From Blumeriella jaapii (taxonomy: Eukaryota > Ascomycota > Leotiomycetes > Helotiales > Drepanopezizaceae), in contig VWND01000001.1 in NCBI GenBank assembly GCA_009599575.1, positions 2,852,001 to 2,916,000 of the forward strand: a stretch of DNA of 64,000 bases, given 5' to 3'. A program made the translations under genes and the position numbers. Shown one piece after another: positions 44,137 through 54,089 of this stretch (position 1 is the stretch's first letter; the number at the start of each line of letters is the position of its first letter). The notes beneath the pieces are model-generated. The model was given only the letters and a program-made list of their open reading frames with translations, had not been told where the DNA came from and did no database searches.

Positions 44137-45420
44137 CGAGCTTGCGAAAAGGCCGGAAGGTCGGAAATAGACGCATATCGAGCCAAACGTAATCGCTAAC
44201 GTTAAAATCGATCGCGCGGCGAAACTTATTCGCATTTTTTTTTATTTTGTCGTAAGCTTGTTAAAAATGCGATTTGGCGAGGTTTCAGGCGTTATAATAG
44301 CGGCGAGCGTACGCGCGAGCTTCGTTTGCGTTTAGCTTATATAAAAAGTTAAAAAAAAGGAAAGTATCGAGCTTTTAGTTTTAATTAATATAAAAAGTAT
44401 AACCGTATATAATTTCAAAAAATAAAAGGCTATCTAGACTTTCGTAATAAAAAATTATTTAAGCGAAATTTATTATTAAAAGAAATTCGCTTTAATCGTT
44501 TTAGTAAAAATTTACGAAAGGTCGAAAGCGTTTTTGCAGATATTAATTGTAAATTTCGGTTTGACCGTCGGTTTTAAAATGGACGGCTATCGAAAGCTTT
44601 AATTGCGTACCGAATATTTTGTTTAATTCAAACCAGAAAGTAAATTAATATTAAAAGCTACGATCGCTAATAATATTTTTTAAAAGGCCAAAATACTTAT
44701 ATACGTGGAATATATACAAGTTAGCGAAGCTTCGAGCGTCGATATTTTTATAGCAAAAAATTAAAATAGCTTATTTAAAAAAGCGATTTATTATTATAAA
44801 TACGTTATCGTAATCGTGTGTTTTTGTTAAAATTGCAAAAATTTATTATAACATGCTTTTAAAAATGATTAAAAACAAAAAAAAGCTAAAAAAAACCGAG
44901 GCGCTTATTTTTTAAAACAAAACTTTTTCGATAAGCGTAATAATTACAATAATATTATTTTACGAAAGCTGTTATACTTCGCTAATAATTTTAATTCGAA
45001 AGCAATTGCGTAGTTTTGCGAGCGCTGAAATAAACGATGGAAATCTGGTCGTGCATTTTTCGTACAAAAACCAAACGAAAGTAATCGACGTTTGATATTA
45101 TCAAACGACCGTAATATAACAGCAAATCGCGTTTAAATATATACGGAATATTATTAGCGTCGTTTTTTTTCGTAGCGTTTCGTACAGCTTTTTTTCGAAA
45201 AGCTATTAGGCTGCTAGCTATGCGATTAGCGTGGAAAATTTAATTAACGATACGAAATACGAAAAAAAAATCAATTATTTTAACGATAAAAATAGCTGTT
45301 TCGAAAGCCGTGGAAAATCGAAGTTTTTCAGTTAAAAAGCGGTGATTAATTTAATCGGCTCGGAAAAAAGTTTGCAAGCGCTGAATGCGTTTAAAAAAGT
45401 TTTGGCGGTCGAATTCGCTC
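44137..45420 (-). pseudogene. Gypsy-C2 integrase and start of Pol tail
   Basis: The core on the minus strand reads VYKYFGLLKNIISDRS (44657-44705) with the second catalytic Asp intact, followed by FELNKIFGTQLKLSIAVHF and KTDGQTEIYN (44545-44580) with the catalytic Glu, then LQKRFRPFVNFY. This matches gypsy integrase ('HGLPxxIISDRGxQF...LSTAYHPQTDGQTERxNQxLExYLR'). 44.7-45.4 kb holds the zinc-binding and first-Asp part, decayed. C3 has the same motifs at 54965-55110. Confidence 0.83.
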
Positions 45421-45599
45421 GTACGACGTATTAATGCGTTAGCTAAAAAATTGTGTTTATTTAATTTGTATATAATAAAAAAGTTGTAATCGGCGAAAAG
45501 CTCGGCCCAGCGTATTTATCGAACGTTTAAAAATTTAAAAGTTATAAAGTATTCCAAAGCTTTATAATTAATAATTATTTTAATTTAATAAATTAAACC

Positions 45600-45790
45600 A
45601 GCTAATTTAGCACGAAAGTTGCTTAAAAATTTTACGATTGCGAATATTTTTTTGTCGTATACGACGTAGTTTAGCTTTGCGAAAGCTATGATTTTGCTAA
45701 AATAAGCGATTAAAAGCCAGTCGTCGCTATAAAATTGTAAAAGCATAAAAGCTATTACGCCGTCGAAAGCGTTAGTTTTTAATATGCAAA
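45600..45790 (-). pseudogene. Gypsy-C2 RNase H
   Basis: Minus strand: TNAFDGVIAFMLLQFYSDDW then IAYFSKIIAFAKLNYVVYDK and KIFAIVKFLSNFRAKLAGLI. This is gypsy RNase H ('ETDASDxAxGAxLSQ...PVAFxSKxxxPAExNYxIxDKELLAIVxxxxxWRxxLxG'). Matches C4 at 63700-63990 and C3 at about 56030-56200. Confidence 0.8.
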
Positions 45791-46148
45791 AAAGATTTTG
45801 CTTGTAATATTATAGAATTGATGCAATAATAAAAGCTAGTATAAAAAGATCGAAACTTTTTTGATATTTAAAAATGAAATTGTAAAAAACATTAGTTTTG
45901 GTCAAATAAATTAAAAGTTTTGCAATTATATCGTAGTTTCGAATAAAACGTCGGTAAAAATTATAAAAACCAAAAAAGCTTTGTATATTTTTTATAATAA
46001 TAAAAAGTTTTTAATAAACGACCACGGAAACCTTTTTTAAATTTACTTTTAGGCTTTTAGTAAAAATAATAAAATTTAAGTAACGGATCCGAATAACGTT
46101 GAATTTAAACTTTCGAATATCGGTTTGTGATTCAACGTTAGCAAACTT

Positions 46149-46759
46149 TTAAAGCATTTTGCGAACGTATATAGCGTGTTTTAAAAGGTCGGACGAATAA
46201 ATAAAAATGTTATTTAGATATATAATATAAAAATCGTTTAAATAATCGAAAAAAACGTCGTTTATATAACGTTGGTAAATTGCGGATTTATTAATAAAAT
46301 CAAAAGATAGCATTTTGCATTTATAAGCGCCGTAATGCGTACGAAACGTCGTTAGTTTTTTATTAACGAAATCCATTCGAATTTTATAAAAAGCTTAACG
46401 AATATCGAGCTTTGTAAAAATTCGCGCTTTCGAAAAACGAGCAAAAGTTTTATCGAAAAAAAAAAAAAGTAGCGATTTTTATAAATAATATTATTAAAAG
46501 CTCGATAATCGATATAAAAACGCAGTAAACCGTCGGATTTTCTGGCGAAAAGCATTGAAACAGCGAAAAAAGCGATAGAAAATTCGATAAAACTTTTATT
46601 AAAATTATTTTGCAAATAAGTTTTGATAATCTCGAGCTTTAAAATCGATATCTTATATAAAAAAATATATTTTAGCTTTTTTTCATTTATAATAAGCTCG
46701 ATCTTATAGTCGTAAAGCCGGTAAAAAGCTAGCTCGTTATTAACGGCTTTAAAAAACAC
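46149..46759 (-). pseudogene. Gypsy-C2 reverse transcriptase (frameshifted)
   Basis: The stretch 46759-46352 opens with KLKYIFLYKISILKLEIIKT (family 'xxPxxKxYPLSxxELxxLKxYLxxxLxKGFI'), then KSFIEFSIAFFAVSMLFARK and DGLLRFYIDYRAFNNIIYKN, the RT entry. 46376-46149 continues in another phase with MDFVNKKLTTFRTHYGAYKC, LSFDFINKSAIYQRYINDVF and the catalytic box YLNN (family YLDD). The phase changes in the homopolymer at about 46453-46466, where C4 has a shorter run. RIP changes plus this indel disable it. Confidence 0.88.
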
Positions 46760-47499
46760 GTATTCGAAGTTTTTGTATTTCGAAAGAAAAAATTCGAAAA
46801 AAAGTTTATTCGAAATTAGCTTTGCTAAGCTGGTTGAAAAGGTCGAAATCGATATTTCGTTGGTTTTAAAACGTTCGAAAAAACTGTAAAATTAAATCTT
46901 AAGAAAAATATTATACGTAAAATCGTTTAGTATTTTATCGATTTCGTATAAAAAAATTGAAAACATTTCAATTGTTTTTTTTCTGAAAATCAGCTTAAAA
47001 GCGTATGCAATAATTTAGCAAATAAAAATTGGATAAGCAGTAAGTTAAAAGATTCGTTTTCGAACTGGTCGTTTGAAAAATTCAGAAAATGATTTGTTTA
47101 AATTATCGATTATATTAAACTGAAAAGCCATCGCGGCGAAAATTTTCCGTCGGTTTTTGGTATAATTGTTTTTCGTAAAACGAAAAAGCTGTTTTAACGA
47201 AAGAAAAAGAAAAAAAAAAGAAATAATAAAAAAAGGATCGGCAGCCTGGGAAAATAATGGTATGATTTCTTATATTATTTTATTAGCGTCGCTATCGAAA
47301 TTAGCACCGCGAATAAAATTCGATTTTTTCGCGCTTCGCATAGCGTCGTAAATCTGCTATAATTAATTAAGGTTTTTGTTACGTTTTACAACGTTGTTTT
47401 AATAGCGAGATTAAATTTTTCGAAAGTGCAAATAAAAAATTTTAATATAACGAGCGTAAAAGGCTGTAAAGGAATAAAACTTCGGCTAATAAAGCTTGC

Positions 47500-47870
47500 G
47501 TTTATTACAATTTAGTAAAACTTGGTATTCGGCCAATCAAATTCTTTTTAGAATTATATTATAATTTCCGAAATTGATAATCAAAAAAAAAATAAACGAT
47601 TATATTCGGTTGTTAATAATAAAATTAAAAAGCGTAAAATATATAATTAAATAGCCACGAACTTTATTATACCTTTTTACAAAAACCGAAAAAAGTTAAA
47701 TCAAAGGTTTTAAAAAAAAAAAAAAGATTTAATCAGCGCCGAATCGATTAACGTATAATCGTTCGTTTTAAAATCGGCGAACGCTTTTATTTTGTACGAA
47801 AAGCTATTTTTAATAAATATAACGGAAATTGTTAATAAATCGCTATTAAAAAGCTTTCGAACGTTAAAAT
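47500..47870 (-). pseudogene. Gypsy-C2 protease region
   Basis: It is the counterpart of 61640-61990 in C4, where the reading is clearer. The segment around 47725-47800 corresponds to KALADFKTNDYALIDSAL, and that at about 47525-47560 to LILKKAWLAEH ('LILGRxWLxxH'). Short plus frame 47166-47351 is antisense to the linker before RT. Confidence 0.62.
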
Positions 47871-47999
47871 AACGCATATCGCGCAATTCGCTTAAAAAAA
47901 AGGCTTTGCTTAAGCCTAAGCGTTTTCCCGATTAGCGGAAAAGCTTTTAATTTTTTCGTATGCGTTTTGAAAATCGTTTGAAAAAAGATTTTCGTTTTT

Positions 48000-48960
48000 A
48001 CTATTATTATTAAAAAGCGAATTTTCGGCCGGTTCGACCTCGTTTATATTTATTAATTTAAAAAGGCTTTTGGGTAAAACCGAGGGTCGGCTCGTAAAAG
48101 ATCGTGCAAATTAGTCTTTTTAAACTTTTTAATATAAAATAAAAAACAAGCGTTGTCGTTGATCCGATCGAAAAAAAAAAACGCTAAAAAAAGCGTTTTG
48201 GCGTAGAAAAAAAAAAAGGAAAAACAGCAAAGGGCTAAGAAAAAGCTTATAAAACATTTAAACGACTTTCGTACGTACGATTTGACTCGTAATACGCTTT
48301 AGTTAAGAATTTATTATTTTAATAAATAATAAACTTAATTAAAAAGCGATTCGCGTATAAAATTCGTTTAGCCAATTGATTTTATTTTTTTTAACGAACG
48401 GCGGTAAGTTAATTTTTGAAAATCGTTGTACGCGCTTATTTCAAATGCAGCTTTTTTTGTAAACGCTTTAGTATTTTGTCGCGAAAAGCGTTTCGAAGCT
48501 GTTTGTTAGTTCGTATTTAAGCGTTCGCTGCGAAAATGGAAAATCGCAAATAAAAGCGCTAAAAGTCGTCGTGCGTATTTATTATAAGTATTTTGAATTT
48601 GTCTTCGGCTTTTTAAACGTTTGAAAAATCGGCCAGAAAATCGGCGATTTTTTTTATTAATTTTTCGGAAAATGTAAAATCGGAACGGTTTAAAATACGC
48701 AGAATCAAGAACTTTTTTGCTACGCTTTCGGTCTGATCGAATATATAATTTTTGCGAAATCGATCGCTAGCGAAATAATCGTAGTAAAATTCGAAGTTAT
48801 CGAAAATTCTAGTTTTTCAATAGCGTGCTTTATAATTTTTATTATTATCTAATTTAAATTTAAAATTCGGAACGCGTTTTATACGAGCTAGTCGAAAATC
48901 AGCAAATAAATAAGAATTATAGCGTTTAAAAAGCGCGCTAAAATCTTGGCCGTTATAAAA
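48000..48960 (-). pseudogene. Gypsy-C2 gag
   Basis: This is the counterpart of the C4 gag at 60560-61450. No long frame is left, but the collinear protein pieces (FEFYYDYFASDRFRKNYIF, FLADF) can be followed on the minus strand. 47.87-48.0 is linker. Confidence 0.62.
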
Positions 48961-49531
48961 AAATCCAAAAAAAGTTCGCGAAAAGCGTAAAAGTTAATTT
49001 GCAGCGTTTATTAATTAAAATAAAACGTTGCGAAAAAAAAAAAAACAGCAAATTCGCGATTGGCAAAAGCACGTTCGATAAATTTTATTAAACGCTTTAA
49101 TTAAAAAGTCTATCGCAGTCGTATAATTTCCAAAAGTTATCGTTTATATTTTTGCGCTTTTTTCAGTTGATTTTGCAAAAGTTTCAATTAAACGCTTTTA
49201 GCGCTAGATTGCAAAAAAAAAGTGGCAGGCGAAATGATTAGCGCTTTGCCTTTTCCTTTGTTTTTCTTTCTTCGGGGGAAAGACTGTTTTTCAGAAAAAA
49301 AAGCTTTTGGGAAGGCTGCTTTTTCGCTGATTAAAAAAAAAAAGATTGAAATATAATAGCAGAAGCTGAAAAGCTCTGCTAAAAAAGAGATCGTTGAACG
49401 AGAGCTATTTTTCGCGAAGTGCGGAAATAAGCTTTTTTACGACCGGTCGATCATTTTGGTATGACCCGTGAGAAATTCGAAGGGAAAAATAATTTACGCC
49501 GTCGCTAGCGTAAAAAAAGAATTGTTAATAA
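48961..49531 (-). mobile_element. Gypsy-C2 leader
   Basis: Non-coding leader shared with C1 (2071-2644) and C4. It includes a CTTTTCCTTTG / TTTCTTCGGGGG block near 49250-49290 and ACGACCGGTCGATC near 49440. I could not match a tRNA primer site next to the LTR. Confidence 0.75.
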
Positions 49532-49797
49532 TATAACGATTTAATTAATCGGAAGGCTAAAAGATCAGTCAACTAATCGCCGTATTTATATAATATAAAA
49601 AACGAGCCTTTGGTTCTGTAACAAAATATTTATTTAAAATCAACAACTGCAAAAAGCAGAAGTTGCTAAAAAGAAAAAGCCTTATATATATGAATAGTTT
49701 CCACAGTTAATGGGAAGACCCACCAGGAGATCAGGGAGCTTGCAATTATACGTAGTTGCTGGGGTGACGCGAGGGGCCAAAAGAGTGAGTCGTCACA
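49532..49797 (-). repeat. LTR-C, 5' LTR of Gypsy-C2
   Basis: The LTR is 266 bp, TATAACGATT...GAGTCGTCACA, followed by TSD ATCCT (49798-49802). A TATA-like TATATATATG lies near 49683. Confidence 0.93.
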
Positions 49798-49802
49798 ATC
49801 CT

Positions 49803-50522
49803 GATTAAAACGGAGCTTTAGAATTATATTTTAAAAAAAAATGGTAAAATGCTTCGTAACGTTGCCGATGCTATCCGAATTTATAAATTTATCGGGGTCG
49901 GGAAAGGCAGGTGTTTTTTTTTCTGCGTTTAAAATGTTCGGTGTATTTTAACTGGTAAAAGCTTGTTTTCGGAGATTAGTAAGCTCGGCTTCGCGGTTTT
50001 AAATCATTTTTTTTTTAAAGGCTTTTTTTTCTTAGTATTATACCGTCTGAATATTTAGCTTTTAAACGAAATTATTTAGTTTAGTTTTAAATAATATTAT
50101 TATATCGTTTTGCTTTATCGCGTAAGCGGAAATATCGAAAATTTCTTAAAAGCAGACTTTCGTATTAGCGATCAGAGCGGCGACGATTTGGTCGGAGTAT
50201 TCAAAATGCCTCAAAATAGAACAATTGAAAAGTTCCGACAATTTAAAATGGTCCGATATAATTCGTTAAAAAAAAAGCGTAAAATATATTTTGTTTCGAA
50301 ATATAAGCAAAAGCAAAACGGAATTTTTTAAATATAGGTTTTGTATTAAAAAAGTTGTCGTTTCGTAGTTTCGTATCGTAAAAGTTATTTTTAAAAAATC
50401 GTAAAAGTTATTATCGCGATAAAATTTGTTTATTTTTTGTATGCGCAAAAGCAAAATAAAATTGGCAAGCTTTTTCAGCTCGAAAGCTAAATAAAAGTAT
50501 TAAAAAGATTTGGTAATTAATA
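49803..50522 (-). pseudogene. Gypsy-G gag start and leader
   Basis: On the minus strand the gag start reads NREAELTNLRKQAFTS, then NTPNILNAEKKTPAFPDPDK and FINSDSIGNVTKHF (49830-50010), the typical 'xxxLPDPxxFxGxRxxxxxFL' opening of a gypsy capsid after a coiled-coil-like start. It continues across Gypsy-C2 at 36929. 50050-50522 is leader; the frames at 50110-50331 and 50266-50454 have no recognisable domain. Confidence 0.68.
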
Positions 50523-50695
50523 TGTCAAAGGTGTGAACGAGCAAAAGGTTCGTGGATGAATTGCATTGATTACAAGATTTTAAGTTAAAAGTGTCGCGAA
50601 GTCTAAGATACAATGTGTGCGGGCTCCGATGTCACGTGATAACAACGTGACCTTCGGACCACGTGACCAACGAACTGACGTCTTATTCTTTCACA
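50523..50695 (-). repeat. LTR-G, 5' LTR of Gypsy-G
   Basis: The LTR is 173 bp, TGTCAAAGGTGTGAACG...TTATTCTTTCACA. It keeps CACGTG at 50633-50638 and 50660-50665. Followed by TSD AATAC (50696-50700). The frames 50603-50944 and 50617-50901 span LTR-G and LTR-A and are not genes. Confidence 0.93.
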
Positions 50696-50700
50696 AATAC

Positions 50701-50903
50701 TCGGGGTCGCGAATTTTATATACAATGGGTTGCGCTTGTGGGTCACGTAATTTAGCGCGAGGCTTAGTGGCCGAAGTGGCCCGTGCCCAAATCTTATTCC
50801 AACAACACCAGCAATTATACCATTGGCAATTATACTATTGGCAATTATACCATTGGCAATTATATCATTGGCAATTACCACTAGCCAGGCCAGGATCGTA
50901 ACA
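50701..50903 (-). repeat. LTR-A, right part (3' LTR of Gypsy-A5)
   Basis: It continues the LTR begun at 31754 and ends GGATCGTAACA. Four to five 15-bp units of CAATTATACCATTGG type are at about 50808-50880. On its right the minus strand has the polypurine tract GGAAAAGGGGGTTAG, so it is the 3' LTR of Gypsy-A5. Confidence 0.92.
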
Positions 50904-53820
50904 CTAACCCCCTTTTCCGAAAAACTGCGTCCGCGCAGTTGCAATTATAAGTCTATCGTTTTTCAACTTAATGTAATTTTTTCTGCTTTCGTTATAAGCT
51001 TATAGCTATACGAAAAGCGTTCGTAAAAAGCTTTTAGCGGTGGGATGCGATCGGTAAAATGCTTAAAAAATATAAAAAGCCGTTATAGCGTTAAAACAAA
51101 AGTTTTATTCGAGATTTTTATTAGCGCTTTTTTAATTAATCTGATATTATAATATTTTTTTATACAATTTCGAATTTATTATTTATTCGATTTTCTATTC
51201 CGTTTGTTTGAAAAATAGCTAAATAAAAGCTGGTTCGAAATATCGTTGGCCAGGCAAAAGATTGCTAATATGCTTTCGAAGCGAATAAAAATAAAAAATT
51301 AAATAAATTAATTAATCCGCGAAAAGATCGAGCTTTCAATTTTTTTTATTTTATCAACGATTTTAACTGGACCGTACCATTTGTTTAAAAGCTTCCGAAA
51401 AAATCGGTCAAGCTTTTAATTTTTAATATTTACTAATATTTCGTTATTTATATTTTAATTTATCGGTCGTTTATATAAATTAGCGAAACGTTTTATTTTG
51501 GCTTATTATTGCGTAATAATCGATTGGGCGTATTTTATAATCTTTTTAGCTCGGAAGGCCAAATGCAAAGCTTCGTCGCGGTTAAGCTTTTCGATGGCCG
51601 AGCGAAAAAAACGGAAATTGTTTATATTTTAAAACGTACGAGCTTTGTATTTATTTAAGATTTTAAAACGGAAAAACGTTGCCGAAAAATTCGTACGGCA
51701 AAATCAATTGTATAATATTTATTAAAAATAAAAAGCGTTTTTAATTGTTTTAATAATAAAAGCAAAAAAAGCGAAAGCCTTATTTAATATATTAATTTAT
51801 TACTTCGGTTTGCTTATCGATATTAAAATTATACGTAATAATTAATTTAACTTTGGTTTTTTATATACGGCAGAATTTTTATTAAAAAACCGAAACAAAC
51901 TAAGCTTTTCGGTCCGAAACAATTAAATCCGGCATGCCGAAATAGCGTATTTAATAAATCAAAAACAAAACTGCCAGTTTTTTCGCTATAATAATTTTAT
52001 AATAAAAAACTAACAAAAGCTTTTTAAATAAGCGATTTATTATTACGAAAGCGAAATCGTAATTATTTTCGTTTAATAAAAGTTTTGTAAAATTTATCGT
52101 TAAATATTAATAAAATTTGCTGAATATAAGCAAAAGCTTCAAAAAGCTCGGGGTTTTATCGCGCTTAGTTTTTATTTGTATGCAACGACAATTCGAAACG
52201 TATTATTATATATTTGTTTTTATAGCTTTTTTAATAATATTTGCGACCGACTTAAAGTTTTTTTTTTTTTTTTTAGCGTATGCTACGCAAAGCTATTTGT
52301 AAAAATATTAAATTAAAAAAAATTCGCAATTCGAAAAATTTCAAAAGTATTATTAATCTGTTTTAGAAAAACAATTTATTTTATCGCAATTGATAATTAA
52401 AATTATAATTGCGAATTTGCATTTATTGCGTTTCGAAAAAAAAAGTTTTTGTTAGCTTATAACAAATCGTTTATAATTTTATAATTTTGCATATCGTATG
52501 CGATTACGAAAATCGAATCTGCGGATTTTTTTATAAATATTTTATTTTTTTCGTTTTCGCTATTTTTTTCGAAAAAAAATGCTATCGTTATCGCGCTTAT
52601 CGGAAATTATTTTTATAAGCGCTAGCGTAATAATGTTTTTTAATAGCCATTTTTTTAAAAAATTTTAAAGTTTAATTGATTATTTAAAAGCATTTATTAC
52701 TTTCGAACTGCTTGCTATCGTGCTTTTAATAAGAAAATATTTTGATTTTTGCGAAAAAAAATATCAGTATAATTGTAAAATAAAAATCGGCGAAAAACTC
52801 GGATAATCGAGCTTATCGGGCCGAAAGTTTTTTTTTATTTATTATAAAATATTTTAAAACGCGATAATCGGTGTAAATATATACGTTTTTTGAAGCGTTT
52901 AACAGTTTCGGTTTATAATTTTTAAAAAAGCGAAAAACAACGAAAAGCTTTTTATCGTAAATCGGATAATTAAACTCGGCGTCGATTATAATTTTGAAAA
53001 AAAAACCGATCGAATAATAAAAGTTATTTTTTGCAATTGCGATAATACGCTAGCTATTATTTTATTAAAAAAATCGGTTTCCAGGCGCGTTTGCTTATAA
53101 AAATCGTAATAATATAAAATAAAAGCATTTAGCAAAGCTTTGCGCAATATTTTCCATGCGTTTTTTTGCTTTTTTTCGAATACGAAAAGAACGTTTTTGC
53201 TTATAAAAGCAATAAAAAAGCGGTAAATGCGATTATAGCCGGGTATAAAGCGTTTGTGAAAATTGCAAAAGCCTAAAAAGCTTTACACGCTTCGGATATT
53301 TGCTGCATATTATTAATTTTTAATAATAACGATTTTTTCCGGATTTATTTTAACATTTTAAATGCTAATAACGAAATTTAGAAATTTGATTTTCGTAATA
53401 TTAAATTCGCATTTTTTAATATTAGTTTCCAAGCTGTGTTTTTTTAAAATTGACAGGATTTTTTTAACGTAGATTTTATATTTCAAATTATTCGCGAAAT
53501 AAATAAAAATATCGTTAAAATACGCCGAGCAAAAATTATCTAAATATTTTATAAAAATATTATTAATAAAACGTTGAAATATAACAGGCCTATTAATAAA
53601 GCCGAACGAAAAGATTTTATATTTGTATTTATCGTATCGAATGCGAAAACTAATTAGTTTTTCAGATTTTTCGAATATCCGGACTCGATTATATGCTTAT
53701 TAAATATTAATTTTCGTAAATACTTTGGCTTTAATAATTCGCGCTAATATTTCGTTAATTAAAAACAAAAAATAAAAATCTTTTTTCGTAAAATCGTTAA
53801 GCTTGCGATAATCGATATAT
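50904..53820 (-). mobile_element. Gypsy-A5, 3' half (integrase, RNase H, RT)
   Basis: It is collinear with 37965-40915 of A4 and ends inside RT where Gypsy-C3 inserted (ATCGATATAT before the LTR). Integrase: GMPDLIVSDRK equivalent at about 51925-51950. RNase H: about 52910-53150. RT: catalytic box YFND equivalent near 53515-53527 and the KCEF segment near 53400. All are broken by stops; no open stretch over 60 codons is in the right phase. The 5' part of this copy is not in the window. Confidence 0.85.
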
Positions 53821-54089
53821 TATAACGATTTAATCAGTCGAAGGGCTGGAAGATCAGTCAACTGGTCGCCGTATTTGTATAATATAAAAAACGAGCTGTT
53901 GATTTTATAACAAAGATATTTACTTAGAATTAACAATTGCAAAAAGCAGAAGTTGCTAAGAAAAAAAAGCCTTATATATATAAATAATTTTTATAATTAA
54001 TAATAAGATTTATCAAAAAACCAAAAAGCTTGTAACTATACGTAATTGCTAAGATAATAAAAAAAGTGGCAAAAAAGTGAGTCGTCATA
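53821..54089 (-). repeat. LTR-C, 3' LTR of Gypsy-C3
   Basis: The LTR is 269 bp, TATAACGATTTAATCAGTCG...GAGTCGTCATA. It keeps AAGATCAGTCAACTGGTCGC. The polypurine tract is on the minus strand of about 54090-54112. Confidence 0.9.

Larger units (their letters stand above)
36935..49797 (-). mobile_element. Gypsy-C2, complete Ty3/gypsy element split by Gypsy-A4
   Basis: Both LTRs are 266 bp and the TSD ATCCT is exact. Subtracting Gypsy-A4 (37686-44131 plus its TSD) leaves about 6.4 kb. On the minus strand the order is 5' LTR (49797-49532), leader (49531-48960), gag (48.96-48.0 kb), protease (47.86-47.5), RT (46.76-46.15), RNase H (45.79-45.6), integrase (45.4-44.48), Pol tail (44.48-44.14 and 37.68-37.20), 3' LTR. 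Confidence 0.93.
31843..50695 (-). mobile_element. Gypsy-G, complete Ty3/gypsy element split by Gypsy-C2
   Basis: The LTRs are 173 bp each and the TSD AATAC is exact (31838-31842 and 50696-50700) inside LTR-A. Without the Gypsy-C2 insertion the element is about 6.0 kb. On the minus strand the order is 5' LTR (50695-50523), leader and gag start (50522-49803), the insertion, gag rest and CCHC (36929-36240), protease (36.08-35.82), RT (35.17-34.74), RNase H (about 34.5-34.0), integrase (33.42-33.06) and Pol tail (32.76-32.51). Confidence 0.92.

Noticed and set aside
50603..50944. 113-codon minus frame and 94-codon plus frame over the LTR junction
   Set aside because: They span the LTR-G/LTR-A boundary and the minisatellite (repeated ANGIIANSII or HWQLYHWQLY); open frames in a 15-bp repeat are expected since 15 is a multiple of 3.
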